A stretch of 64,000 bases of DNA from JABMNT01 sp048262655 (GTDB lineage: Bacteria; Pseudomonadota; Alphaproteobacteria; Rhodospirillales; Casp-alpha2), in contig JBLXEY010000007.1 of assembly GCA_048262655.1 (NCBI GenBank), forward strand, positions 248,001-312,000. Direction: 5' to 3'. The notes below the pieces were generated by a model that had not been told where the DNA came from, ran no database searches, and worked only from the letters and a program-made list of their open reading frames with translations. Positions 23,758-31,874 of the stretch are shown here, in pieces (position 1 is the first letter of the stretch; each line of letters opens with the position of its first letter). A program made the translations under genes and the position numbers.

Positions 23758-24866
23758 TTCAGCGACGTGACTTTCTGTTGGGAGGCGCTTCACTCCTGGC
23801 CTCTTGCTTTTTGGGGTTTAATGCAAAAGCTAGCAACAAGACATGGCCATCGGGTGGCGGTTGGCTATCAGGTTACGGCGCACCAAATCATACGTATGGC
23901 GTGGCATTGATTGACCGGGATCTGCATCTGTCGTCCCTAACCCCGACCCCGTTCCGTCTGCATGATATCGTCAGGCATCCAAATCGCGCTGAATACTGTG
24001 TACCAGCGCGCCGGGCCGGAACGCACTTTATTGTTCTGCGTGATGGAAAAAGACCCCTTGAGATCAATGCGCCAAAGGGCCGTCATTTCTATGGTCATGG
24101 GGTTTATAACGCATCGGGAACGCGGCTGTTTTTGACCGAGAATGACTATGAAGCCCAGCGTGGTGCCGTCGCTGTATATGATGCGGAGAACGCTTACAAA
24201 CGTGTTTCGAACTTTGATAGTGGTGGGATTGGCCCACATCAACTTGTCTTGGAACCTGCGGGTCAGCACCTGGTCGTTGCAAATGGTGGTATTTTAACGC
24301 ATCCGGCAAGCGGGCGTGCCAAACTGAACCTGGATACGATGGTGCCAAATTTGTCCCTGATTAACCTGTCGACACAACGCGTTGTCGAGAAAGCAGAACT
24401 TGCCAACGATTTACAGGCTTTGTCGATCCGACACATGACACAGACCGCTGAGGGCACTGTATACTTTGGTGTTCAGGATCAGTTCCCCGGTCTTGATGAC
24501 TACCCGCTTGTTGGCCAGTGGAAACCGGGCAAGCCACTCCGCTTTTTGCAATCACCGACAACCGGCTGGCATGCTTTCAATGGGTATATCGGCAGTCTTA
24601 CGCTAGATAGAACCCAGCAGATTGTTGGCGTTACGTCGCCCAAAAATGGAATTGCCGGGTTTTGGGATATCCGCAACGGTCGGATGTTGGCTGAATTGCG
24701 ACAAGCTGATATCTGCGGGATCGCGCCGACGTTGCAGGCAAATCATTTCATGATTTCATCAGGTGAAGGTATATGCCTGAATGTGCGGGTCGACACTGGC
24801 GGAGTCAAAGTGGTTCAGCAGACAAAATCAGACGTACGCTTCGATAACCATGCGATCTGTGTTTAA
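23754..24866 (+). CDS. DUF1513 periplasmic beta-propeller-like protein
   Basis: A 370-residue protein of family DUF1513 starting at TTG. The N-terminus IQRRDFLLGGASLLASCFLG is a Tat-type signal (RRDFLLGG), possibly with a lipobox-like SC. The body has repeated blade-like motifs such as GHGVYNASGTRLFLTENDYE, GIGPHQLVLEPAGQHLVVAN and GSLTLDRTQQIVGVTSPKNG, pointing to a beta-propeller. DUF1513 genes follow imelysin and di-heme genes in iron-regulated loci of other proteobacteria, so it is the last member of this system. No enzymatic function is known. Confidence 0.82.
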   Translation: MIQRRDFLLGGASLLASCFLGFNAKASNKTWPSGGGWLSGYGAPNHTYGVALIDRDLHLSSLTPTPFRLHDIVRHPNRAEYCVPARRAGTHFIVLRDGKRPLEINAPKGRHFYGHGVYNASGTRLFLTENDYEAQRGAVAVYDAENAYKRVSNFDSGGIGPHQLVLEPAGQHLVVANGGILTHPASGRAKLNLDTMVPNLSLINLSTQRVVEKAELANDLQALSIRHMTQTAEGTVYFGVQDQFPGLDDYPLVGQWKPGKPLRFLQSPTTGWHAFNGYIGSLTLDRTQQIVGVTSPKNGIAGFWDIRNGRMLAELRQADICGIAPTLQANHFMISSGEGICLNVRVDTGGVKVVQQTKSDVRFDNHAICV

Positions 24867-24932
24867 TCCCGTCATTATTGTTTTAGGCTTACGTGCGATG
24901 AAACATCTGCTTAGGTGAACTGCATTGGCGAT

Positions 24933-25700
24933 TTACTCGGCCGCAATTCTTCCCTTCACTCGCCAATCTAATAGGGCTTCACCAAAAGTTTCAAAAAGCG
25001 GCCGCGATACGGGATCTGCGCTTGCGTTGTATTCAGGGTGCCATTGCACGGCCATTGCAAATCCAGGGGCATCTTTGATGGTGATGGCTTCTGGCGTGCC
25101 GTCTGGTGCATGCCCTTCGATGATGACACGTGGGCCGGGTTCTTCGATGCCCTGCCCGTGCAGTGAATTAACCAAAACTGTATCAGTGCCAAAAATGTGG
25201 TTGAATGGGCTGTCTGGCTGCAATTTCACATCATGGCGATGTTCGAATTTTTCCTCCAGAGTGCCGTCGGGTGGCATTCGATGATTCATACGTCCGGGTA
25301 TATCGCGAATTTCAGGATGCAGAGTGCCGCCCATGGCAACGTTAAACTCCTGAAAACCACGGCACACGCCTAAAATGGGTTGCCCGGCTTCAACGCAGGC
25401 GCGAATCAGGGGAAGCGCAATGCGGTCCCGATCACGATCAAATTCACCATGTGCCTCGGTCGGTTCATGCCCATATTCTTCGGGATGCACATTGGGGCGG
25501 CCACCGGTGAACAAAAACCCATCGCAGACAGACATGATATCATCGATTTCGATCGCGCTGGGCAGCGAAGGAATAATCATAGGGATGGCGCCTGTAACTT
25601 CGGCCAGCGCATCAATGTTCATACGTCCTGTGGCCTGAGCCGGATATTGATCATTAATCAGGAAAAAATTGGCGATAATACCAACGACTGGTTTTTGCAT
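24933..25700 (-). CDS. Class I glutamine amidotransferase-like hydrolase (PuuD/peptidase C26 type)
   Basis: The ATG at 25700 gives a 255-residue product that begins MQKPVVGIIANFF; a further start at 25736 adds an unlikely 12-residue tail. The nucleophile elbow is ILGVCRGFQEFNVAMGG with the Cys, and the catalytic His-Glu pair is in VQWHPEYN. LFTGGRPNVHPEEYG and SLHGQGI are also typical of gamma-glutamyl-gamma-aminobutyrate hydrolases, which free GABA in putrescine degradation. No other putrescine genes are close, so the substrate is uncertain. It is convergent with the DUF1513 gene. Confidence 0.85.
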   Translation of the reverse strand: MQKPVVGIIANFFLINDQYPAQATGRMNIDALAEVTGAIPMIIPSLPSAIEIDDIMSVCDGFLFTGGRPNVHPEEYGHEPTEAHGEFDRDRDRIALPLIRACVEAGQPILGVCRGFQEFNVAMGGTLHPEIRDIPGRMNHRMPPDGTLEEKFEHRHDVKLQPDSPFNHIFGTDTVLVNSLHGQGIEEPGPRVIIEGHAPDGTPEAITIKDAPGFAMAVQWHPEYNASADPVSRPLFETFGEALLDWRVKGRIAAE

Positions 25701-25864
25701 TTCACTTTCTATTTTTTTACAGCGGATACTTACCAAAGTTAAAGTCTATCGGGATTCTGGGCGGACGGCAACCATGCCTTCTGTCGCTTGGTTTCGCCGG
25801 TGTGACGCGTTATTTAGGTCATATGGTATTTGAGTTATCGAGCGTCAATAGAAAGTCCTTATTT

Positions 25865-26695
25865 ATGAAGAAACCGCGTCCAATGGACCAACTTGTTGAA
25901 ATTATGGCGACACTTCGAAACCCTGACGGAGGCTGTCCGTGGGATGTAGAACAAACCTTCGCCTCAATTGCTCCCCATACGATCGAGGAAGCTTATGAAG
26001 TCGCGGATGCGATTGAGCAAAATGACATGGATGCCCTGAAGGATGAATTGGGCGATTTACTGTTTCAGTCGGTTTTCCATGCCCAAATGGCAAAAGAACT
26101 TGGTGCATTTGAATTCGACGATGTCGTGAACGGTGTTGTTGAAAAAATGATCAGGCGGCATCCCCATGTATTTGGGGATCAAAATATCTCATCAGCTGAT
26201 GAACAGACAGCATCTTGGGAGAACATCAAGGCAGCGGAGCGCGATGCTAAATCAGGTGATACAGCGGATGCCGACAAGAGTGCGCTTGCTGGTGTAATCG
26301 CTGGCTTGCCCGCTTTGACGCGCGCTGAAAAATTGCAAAAGCGTGCTGCTCGCGTTGGGTTTGACTGGCCTGACGCACGCCCGGTCATTGACAAACTGCG
26401 CGAGGAGACCGACGAGCTACAGGAAGAAATCGACCACAATGGCAGTTCCGTGCGACTGGCAGATGAACTGGGAGATTTGTTGTTTGTTTGCGTGAATTTG
26501 GCCCGCAAATTGGGAATCGATGCGGAAACAGCGCTGCGCGGTGCAAACACCAAATTCGAAACACGGTTTAGACATATGGAATCAGCGATTCATGAAAATG
26601 GCCAATCCGTCAGTGGTATGAAATTGGGGGAACTGGAAGATCAGTGGCAAGAAACGAAAAGAATGTTGGCGATTAACCAAACAGAGCCTAAATGA
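25865..26695 (+). CDS. mazG: Nucleoside triphosphate pyrophosphohydrolase MazG
   Basis: MazG hydrolyses (d)NTPs to monophosphates and pyrophosphate, cleaning the nucleotide pool and lowering ppGpp stress signalling in E. coli. The ATG at 25865 gives 276 residues beginning MKKPRPMDQLVEIMATLRNP; an earlier GTG at 25802 would add 21 unlikely residues. Both MazG domains are seen: the first with GGCPWDVEQTF and EEAYEVADAI ... ELGDLLFQSVFHAQMA, the second with GFDWPDARPVIDKLREETDE and ELGDLLFVCVNLARKL. The EExxE and ExxD metal ligands are present in each. It stands alone, with an unknown lipoprotein gene downstream. Confidence 0.93.
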   Translation: MKKPRPMDQLVEIMATLRNPDGGCPWDVEQTFASIAPHTIEEAYEVADAIEQNDMDALKDELGDLLFQSVFHAQMAKELGAFEFDDVVNGVVEKMIRRHPHVFGDQNISSADEQTASWENIKAAERDAKSGDTADADKSALAGVIAGLPALTRAEKLQKRAARVGFDWPDARPVIDKLREETDELQEEIDHNGSSVRLADELGDLLFVCVNLARKLGIDAETALRGANTKFETRFRHMESAIHENGQSVSGMKLGELEDQWQETKRMLAINQTEPK

Positions 26696-26762
26696 TACGA
26701 GGCGCTATTGCCGCATGAGCCCCGAACGCGCTAGTGTTGGATGAAATCATAATGGAGAAACT

Positions 26763-27398
26763 GTGCTCGGTATGAAGACAATGAAACGTCCCCTTCTCCG
26801 CTATTTTGTGCCTCTTATGCTCGTTTTTGGCCTCACGAGTTGTTATCTGCCTGTCCGCTTTGATGCAGAGATCGAAATTTCGAGACGAGGTTATTACGAA
26901 TTCTTCTTTGATGGATATATCGCTCACGTCGATCTGTTCAGGCAACTGTCAAAAGGTGAGTTGTCGCGGGATGAAGAACAAGAAAAAGTTAAAGTCATTG
27001 AAACTGACTTTGAGCGCGATAGCAGTACAAAATCGTTCAAATATTTCAAACGGGGCCACTTTCACGTCAACTGGGAAAAGAAAGGTGATCTGCTAAAGGC
27101 GAAAACGGTCACGTTCTATCGACGCAATGAAAACATGGTATCGATCAGTTATAATTCAGAGACCGGACGTGTGCAGGTCGCAGGACGGTCATTGCAGCGT
27201 AAGCAGCGTCGATCCCTGCATGACATGGGTCTTGGAATGTCCGGGCAGTTGCGCGTTATAACGGATACAAATGTTATTGCGCATAATGCGACGAAGGTTA
27301 AGCAGCTCCCAAAGCGAGGCTCGCGCTTTAAAATGTATACTTGGGATATTAAGAATATCTTTGAAAAGACACCGAGCATCACCATGGCATTGCGCTGA
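26763..27398 (+). CDS. Unknown lipoprotein
   Basis: I do not recognise this 211-residue protein. It starts at GTG (GGAG five bases upstream) or at the ATG at 26772. The N-terminal region RYFVPLMLVFGLTSCYLPV is a lipoprotein signal with lipobox LTSC. The rest is rich in aromatic and basic residues (RRGYYEFFFDGYIAHVDLFR, KSFKYFKRGHFHVNWEKKGD) with alternating strand-like patterns and no catalytic motif I can name; the C-terminal third includes VITDTNVIAHNATKVKQLPK. It lies 67 bases after mazG on the same strand and may be co-transcribed with it. Confidence 0.7.
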   Translation: MLGMKTMKRPLLRYFVPLMLVFGLTSCYLPVRFDAEIEISRRGYYEFFFDGYIAHVDLFRQLSKGELSRDEEQEKVKVIETDFERDSSTKSFKYFKRGHFHVNWEKKGDLLKAKTVTFYRRNENMVSISYNSETGRVQVAGRSLQRKQRRSLHDMGLGMSGQLRVITDTNVIAHNATKVKQLPKRGSRFKMYTWDIKNIFEKTPSITMALR

Positions 27399-27540
27399 AT
27401 TCTGTCCTCAGAGAGTTTTGGATATGGATTATGTTAGAACCCGGCAGTTCCAAAAAAAAGAACTCCTATTTTTAATTTATGGGGCTATTACGGAATGGGA
27501 CGCCCCCCCTCCACCAAGGATTTCGAAGAGATCGCAATTC

Positions 27541-28515
27541 TCAATGATGCTTCACAAAATCGGCGATAGTTTTGCTCACCCCTATCGCTAACGGTAGATT
27601 TGGGTCACTGTAAGTTGCGAGATTATCTTCCCGTGTATTGGTCTTCACTTCTTTCAAGACGTGATTGACGTTGGGGAGTATTGTCAGTGTAGATTTTGGA
27701 TTTGCTGCAGACAATAATTTCGCATCATTTTCATTGACTTGGATATCTTTGTCTCCCTGTAAAATTAGGACCGGGATAGCCAACGGCGCAATCAATTCCG
27801 TTGGTGTAAAGGACATGATATTGATCAAGTAATCTTGGACATCAGGGAAAAACATTTGTTGAAGAGCTGGATGAAAACCACTGACATCAACATGTTTTCC
27901 AGCTTCCAGATCACCTATAGCTTGTAACGCATCTTCTAGAAGAGGCCCGTTGGCTGGGTTAGCTTGTAATTGTCTACGCAGAATATCTCCAAACTTTTCG
28001 CCGGGTGCGGCCAAGAGAATGATGCCACAAATGTTTTCTTCCTGCTGCGCACTGGCGAGAGCGACCAATCCTCCTTCGCTGTGTCCAAGCAACCAAATGC
28101 AAGAATGTTTTGTTTTGCTCTTGATCGTCTGTGTCCAAGATTTGATATCGTCGACGTAATCTTGAATGGTGACTTGATTAGGGGTCTCCACGGCTGCGCT
28201 GCTAGAGAACAGTCCCCTTTTATCAATACGAACTGATTGTATTTCACGCTCGGCGAGTTCGTTAGCTAAAAGTTTGTATGTGGACGCATTGATTCCCTGT
28301 GGGTTATTACCGTCTCGATCTGTTGGTCCAGATCCGGGAATAATTAATATGACGGGTGCAGTCACACTGTTACTTGTTGTATGAATTCCTTTGAGCGGTC
28401 CTTTTGGACCCGGGGCTTCTAAAGCACGTTCATCTGCTGCGTAAGATGATCCTAAAAAAAGCTGAGACAAGAAAAAGAGACCATAAGTTATAATTTTCAT
28501 TTTCGTGGATGCCAT
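27541..28515 (-). CDS. Secreted alpha/beta hydrolase
   Basis: A 324-residue protein with a signal peptide (KIITYGLFFLSQLFLGSSYA); the ATG at 28500 (MKIITYG) is an alternative start five codons in. Fold marks are LIIPGSGPTDRDGNNPQG (the oxyanion-hole region of the family that includes YqiA/dienelactone hydrolase-like esterases), the nucleophile elbow GHSEGG, LILQGDKDIQVNENDA for the acid, and NVNHVLK for the His. It is an esterase or peptidase-like enzyme of the periplasm; the substrate is not evident. It reads in the same direction as the hydratase operon 124 bases upstream, and could be its distal gene. Confidence 0.82.
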   Translation of the reverse strand: MASTKMKIITYGLFFLSQLFLGSSYAADERALEAPGPKGPLKGIHTTSNSVTAPVILIIPGSGPTDRDGNNPQGINASTYKLLANELAEREIQSVRIDKRGLFSSSAAVETPNQVTIQDYVDDIKSWTQTIKSKTKHSCIWLLGHSEGGLVALASAQQEENICGIILLAAPGEKFGDILRRQLQANPANGPLLEDALQAIGDLEAGKHVDVSGFHPALQQMFFPDVQDYLINIMSFTPTELIAPLAIPVLILQGDKDIQVNENDAKLLSAANPKSTLTILPNVNHVLKEVKTNTREDNLATYSDPNLPLAIGVSKTIADFVKHH

Positions 28516-28639
28516 TACATCAAGTACCTTGATCTATTTTTTATCTCTTCATGCGGCCCCGTTCAACGAAATCAGCGACTGTATTTTGGACATATCTTGG
28601 TCGCCACTCTATGTCATTACTGTCGTTAAAATCTAAAGT

Positions 28640-29281
28640 TTAATTAATAGAGACCTCGCGACTTACACCAACCAAATGGTCACGCGTTATCGTGGCCTCT
28701 AATTCTTCCGCGTTCATGTCCGCGGCATTTTCCGGGGCTTGAGGCAAGACCAGGTAGCGCATGTCGGCGTTGCTGTCATGAACGATGAGTTTGATCTCTG
28801 GATCGAGATCGAGCCCAAACTCGGAGAGAACAGCCCTCGGTTCGCGGACTGCCCTCGCGCGATACGCTTTCGAAATATACCAGGACGGTGGCTGTCCGAG
28901 AATTGAACGCGGATAACATGAACAGAGCGTGCAGGTGATCAAGTTATGGACATCCTCAGTATTTTCGACAACGACGATTTGTGCTTCACCGACGGGAACG
29001 CCAGCTTCCTGAATAGCGCTTTTTCCATTGCTTAGAAGACGTTCTTTATAGGCTGGGTCAACCCAGGCTTTAGCGACGACTTTGGCACCTAAATGGATGC
29101 CTGGAGATTCAAGTTTTTCAATTTCTTTTGTGACCTCTGGTGCGGTCAGTAATCCCTTGGCAATCAAGACGTCTTGAAGCGCATCTATAATAATTTGGGC
29201 TTCCAGATTTCCTGCGCCATCCTCGACGACAAGGGCTTCGTGGTCATCATGTTCGTGGCCATGATCGTGATTATCGCTCAT
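28640..29281 (-). CDS. Nitrile hydratase alpha / thiocyanate hydrolase gamma-type metal-binding subunit
   Basis: The catalytic subunit of a cobalt-type nitrile hydratase or thiocyanate hydrolase. The metal-binding claw is CTLCSCYPRSILGQPPSWY, with Thr in CTLCSC as in cobalt enzymes (iron enzymes have Ser). The two outer Cys should be oxidised to sulfinic/sulfenic acid in the mature enzyme. The 213-residue product starts with a His-rich tail (HDHGHEHDDHE), a feature seen in thiocyanate hydrolase gamma, and ends with VLPQAPENAADMNAEELEAT and ITRDHLVGVS typical of the fold. It is the last of six genes: ABC importer, split beta chain, alpha. No separate activator gene lies inside the operon. Confidence 0.88.
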   Translation of the reverse strand: MSDNHDHGHEHDDHEALVVEDGAGNLEAQIIIDALQDVLIAKGLLTAPEVTKEIEKLESPGIHLGAKVVAKAWVDPAYKERLLSNGKSAIQEAGVPVGEAQIVVVENTEDVHNLITCTLCSCYPRSILGQPPSWYISKAYRARAVREPRAVLSEFGLDLDPEIKLIVHDSNADMRYLVLPQAPENAADMNAEELEATITRDHLVGVSREVSIN

Positions 29282-29321
29282 CTGTCTTCCTCATTTGTCT
29301 TCTGTTGTGCCAATGGTCGAC

Positions 29322-29624
29322 CTACGATGATCCGGGCGCCAGCCAATGGTCATAAATTTCGATCACCAACCGATCCTGTGATGGATGTGCTGGGGTTTCC
29401 CAAAGGGACGATTGAGAGAACTCCACGCGATAGAGGTCGATTGCCGGCCCCGATGTGAACCCTGTAGCCAAATCCTCCGGGTTTAGGTAGCGCCCGCAGT
29501 ATTGCACCACCTGCCCTTGTTTTCCGCGAACATATACCGGAATCCTCACGTGGCCCGATTTATTCAGGTCCAGCACGCGGACAGAGTCACCCACGTGAAA
29601 TCGCTTTTCAACGGTACTTGTCAC
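29322..29624 (-). CDS. C-terminal half of nitrile hydratase beta, as a separate 100-residue subunit
   Basis: This short protein equals only the C-terminal barrel domain of nitrile hydratase beta: FHVGDSVRVLDLNKSGHVRI with PVYVRGKQGQVVQYCGRYLNP and DLYRVEFSQSSLWE, the same motifs as in full-length beta chains. In thiocyanate hydrolase the corresponding subunit is alpha. The start is a GTG at 29624 whose GTGA overlaps the stop of the upstream half gene, so the two halves are made together. The split looks natural rather than a frameshift: both halves have clean ends and a normal overlap. It should form a heterotrimer with its neighbours. Confidence 0.85.
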   Translation of the reverse strand: MTSTVEKRFHVGDSVRVLDLNKSGHVRIPVYVRGKQGQVVQYCGRYLNPEDLATGFTSGPAIDLYRVEFSQSSLWETPAHPSQDRLVIEIYDHWLAPGSS

Positions 29625-29953
29625 TGGTCTTGCTCATCCTCGGACTGGTTGCGCCAAACCTCTTGTTTTTTCTTGATGGCCAGATCCAGTTCCTCTCGGG
29701 TAATGACGTTTTTTTCGATCAATATATCGGTCATCGCCTCAAGCCGGCGGCGATAAAAAGATAAGGCTTTGTATTTGTCTTCACCGAAACTTTCGAACCC
29801 TCGTCGCATCTCATCAAGAGAGACAATCCGGCGCGTGCCATCGCCCAAAAGGTTACGGATCGCCTCAACTTGTTTTTCCCAGTGAAGCCAAGGCAGTTCA
29901 ACCTTTGGTATTGGGCCAGCTTTGTCTCCTCCGATGTCATGGTAACCGCGCAT
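29621..29953 (-). CDS. N-terminal half of nitrile hydratase beta, as a separate 110-residue subunit
   Basis: The product opens MRGYHDIGGDKAGPIPKVEL, matching the M-x-G-x-HDxGG start of nitrile hydratase beta, then WLHWEKQVEAIRNLL and FESFGEDKYKALSFYRRRLE, the helical N-terminal domain, and ENVITREELD-like (EKNVITREELDLAI) before an acidic tail. It ends where the barrel domain would begin in a fused chain. The order N-half, C-half, alpha is the same as scnB-scnA-scnC of thiocyanate hydrolases. It starts 30 bases after the ABC ATPase gene, linking enzyme and importer in one operon. Confidence 0.83.
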   Translation of the reverse strand: MRGYHDIGGDKAGPIPKVELPWLHWEKQVEAIRNLLGDGTRRIVSLDEMRRGFESFGEDKYKALSFYRRRLEAMTDILIEKNVITREELDLAIKKKQEVWRNQSEDEQDQ

Positions 29954-29983
29954 GATATGTATCCTTCCTGATCAAAAAATATC

Positions 29984-30841
29984 TTAAGCTGATGTCCCGG
30001 CTTCCCGCTGGAATATTTCAAGACACTGGCTTCTCAAAGCGACAAATTCAGGGCTCACTAGGACGGATGTATCGCGGGGCCTTGAAAGTTCATTGTCGAC
30101 GATTTCCGCAACGCGGGTTGGACGGCGTGTCAGTAAGAGGACTTTATCCGCCATCTGTACGGCTTCTTCAAGATCATGGGAAACCAAGACCATTGTGGTT
30201 CCCGTCTTTTCAAACATGGCTTGCAGTTTCTCCCGCATCAGTAACGTCATTTCGTAATCAAGGGCTGAGAACGGCTCATCAAGAAACAAAACCTCCGGTT
30301 CCCGTACCAGCGCTCTCAGGATCGACACTGCCTGCTGCTGTCCGCCAGAGAGTGCATACGGATAGGCATTTAAATCAATGTTAATACCGAAGTCGTCAAT
30401 CAACTGGTTGACGCGTGCATCCCGCTCGGGTTTAGACATACCCATAAGCCGCAGTGGGTAGTGGATATTATCAATCGCGCGAAGCCAGGGGAAAAGAGCT
30501 TCCCGGTAATTTTGAAAAACATAGGATATGCGTGTTTGATTTATGGTTTGACCATCATAAAGGACCTCACCAGCGTCCATCGGCATTAAGCCGGAGATCA
30601 TATTGATCAAAGTGCTTTTTCCGCAGCCGTTAGGGCCAAAGATACTAATGAATGAGCCCATGGGCAGGGTCAGATCGAAATGATCGTAGACTTGGGTTCT
30701 GTCGAATGTTTTTTTCAGGCCTTGTATGGTCAGGTAGCGGGTCCGTTTAGAAGGGCGGGTGGCGAGAACGCTTTGCGCGTCCTCGCCTGCCTGACCCGGG
30801 TTTATCCCCGGGTTCAATATCTCATCCATAGTGTCTTCCAA
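29984..30841 (-). CDS. ABC importer ATP-binding protein, NitT/TauT (SsuB) type
   Basis: A 285-residue ATPase. Walker A is GPNGCGKST, the signature is YALSGGQQQAVSILRALVRE, Walker B is EVLFLDEPFSALD, and the switch is LVSHDLEEAV. FQNYREALFPWLRAIDNI is the typical Q-loop of nitrate/sulfonate/taurine-type importers. An N-terminal extension of about 35 residues precedes the domain. It is third in the operon behind the permease and binding protein, with a gap of five bases from the latter, and is followed by the split hydratase. Energy for uptake of the enzyme's substrate is the likely role. Confidence 0.9.
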   Translation of the reverse strand: MEDTMDEILNPGINPGQAGEDAQSVLATRPSKRTRYLTIQGLKKTFDRTQVYDHFDLTLPMGSFISIFGPNGCGKSTLINMISGLMPMDAGEVLYDGQTINQTRISYVFQNYREALFPWLRAIDNIHYPLRLMGMSKPERDARVNQLIDDFGINIDLNAYPYALSGGQQQAVSILRALVREPEVLFLDEPFSALDYEMTLLMREKLQAMFEKTGTTMVLVSHDLEEAVQMADKVLLLTRRPTRVAEIVDNELSRPRDTSVLVSPEFVALRSQCLEIFQREAGTSA

Positions 30842-30846
30842 GGACC

Positions 30847-31833
30847 CTAGCTTCCGAAATCGCTGAGCTTCAGGATTTTTGTACGGACATCCATGGGCTC
30901 TTTCAGAACACCTTCGGATACGAATACGTCAACGAATGCCTGGTAGGAATTCATATCCGTCTCATTCAGGTCCGTGAAACCGCGCAAGTAAGGTTGAGCC
31001 AGAAGATCAAGCTGGCTTTCACGAATGGCCGTATACTTTGGGATAACGGCTTTGTATTTCGCGAAATCAGCGTTTGCCAGTTTGGTTGCCTCATCAATAA
31101 TTTCGACGATTTTCTTTGCAACGGCAGGACGTTCATTGATGAACTTTGTCGTTAACACGGCGGCACCTGAATAGAATGGATCGGCAATGACCGCAGCCAC
31201 AGGGTTGATAACCGCACGTGTTACGCCATCGGTGGCAGCTGCAATAGAGCCAACAGGCTCAAGAGACAGTGTCGCGTCGACGCTGCCGCCTAAAACGGCA
31301 GGAACCTGTTGAGGAACAGCAATGTCTGCCAACGTCACTTCCTTGTCTGGATCAAGTCCGGCGGACCGAACCAAATGTTTGGCGATCGTGCGCCATTGAA
31401 TGCCCGGAACATGGCCTAATGTTTTGCCTTTAAGATCGGCAAAAGACGTTATGCCGCTGCCGTCCTTTACGATCAAACCATCATTGATCCGGTCAATTTT
31501 TATGCCGCCACCTTGGAGGCCAAAGACCTTAAAGGTCCCTGGAAATTTGGATTCTGCAATCATCGCAATGCCGGCCGCAGCCCCTGGAGGGCCGAAATCA
31601 GCACGCCCACCGACCAGCGCGTCGATAATATGATTGGGAGATTGCATTTTATTGGACTCGACCTTGATGCACGCCTTTTCGAACAGGCCCTCTTCATGGG
31701 CGACATAATAGGCCGTCGTCTGCATAATCGGTAGCCAGGCAGATGTAACTTCTTCGTATTTGTCGCAGGCGTTGGCGACGCCGGCGCTCAGGACGAATGC
31801 TATAGCAGAGATTGCAACACTTCGTTTAATCAT
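30847..31833 (-). CDS. ABC importer substrate-binding protein, NitT/TauT type
   Basis: A 328-residue periplasmic protein with a signal peptide (SVAISAIAFVLSAGVANA) and the NMT1/THI5-like or SsuA/TauA fold: VTSAWLPIMQTTAYYVAHEE, GLFEKACIKVESNKMQSPN, GGRADFGPPGAAAGIAMIAE and DLKGKTLGHVPGIQWRTIAK. The residues that line the ligand site vary between substrates, so nitrile, thiocyanate, sulfonate or another small molecule cannot be told apart by reading. Because the next three enzyme genes form a hydratase, a small nitrile or thiocyanate-like compound is the best guess. A Cys right after the signal site (ACDKY) could allow lipidation. Confidence 0.9.
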   Translation of the reverse strand: MIKRSVAISAIAFVLSAGVANACDKYEEVTSAWLPIMQTTAYYVAHEEGLFEKACIKVESNKMQSPNHIIDALVGGRADFGPPGAAAGIAMIAESKFPGTFKVFGLQGGGIKIDRINDGLIVKDGSGITSFADLKGKTLGHVPGIQWRTIAKHLVRSAGLDPDKEVTLADIAVPQQVPAVLGGSVDATLSLEPVGSIAAATDGVTRAVINPVAAVIADPFYSGAAVLTTKFINERPAVAKKIVEIIDEATKLANADFAKYKAVIPKYTAIRESQLDLLAQPYLRGFTDLNETDMNSYQAFVDVFVSEGVLKEPMDVRTKILKLSDFGS

Positions 31834-31874
31834 GGTTTTTCCTTTTTGTTATTGTTGTAGGGATATGCGGTCCA

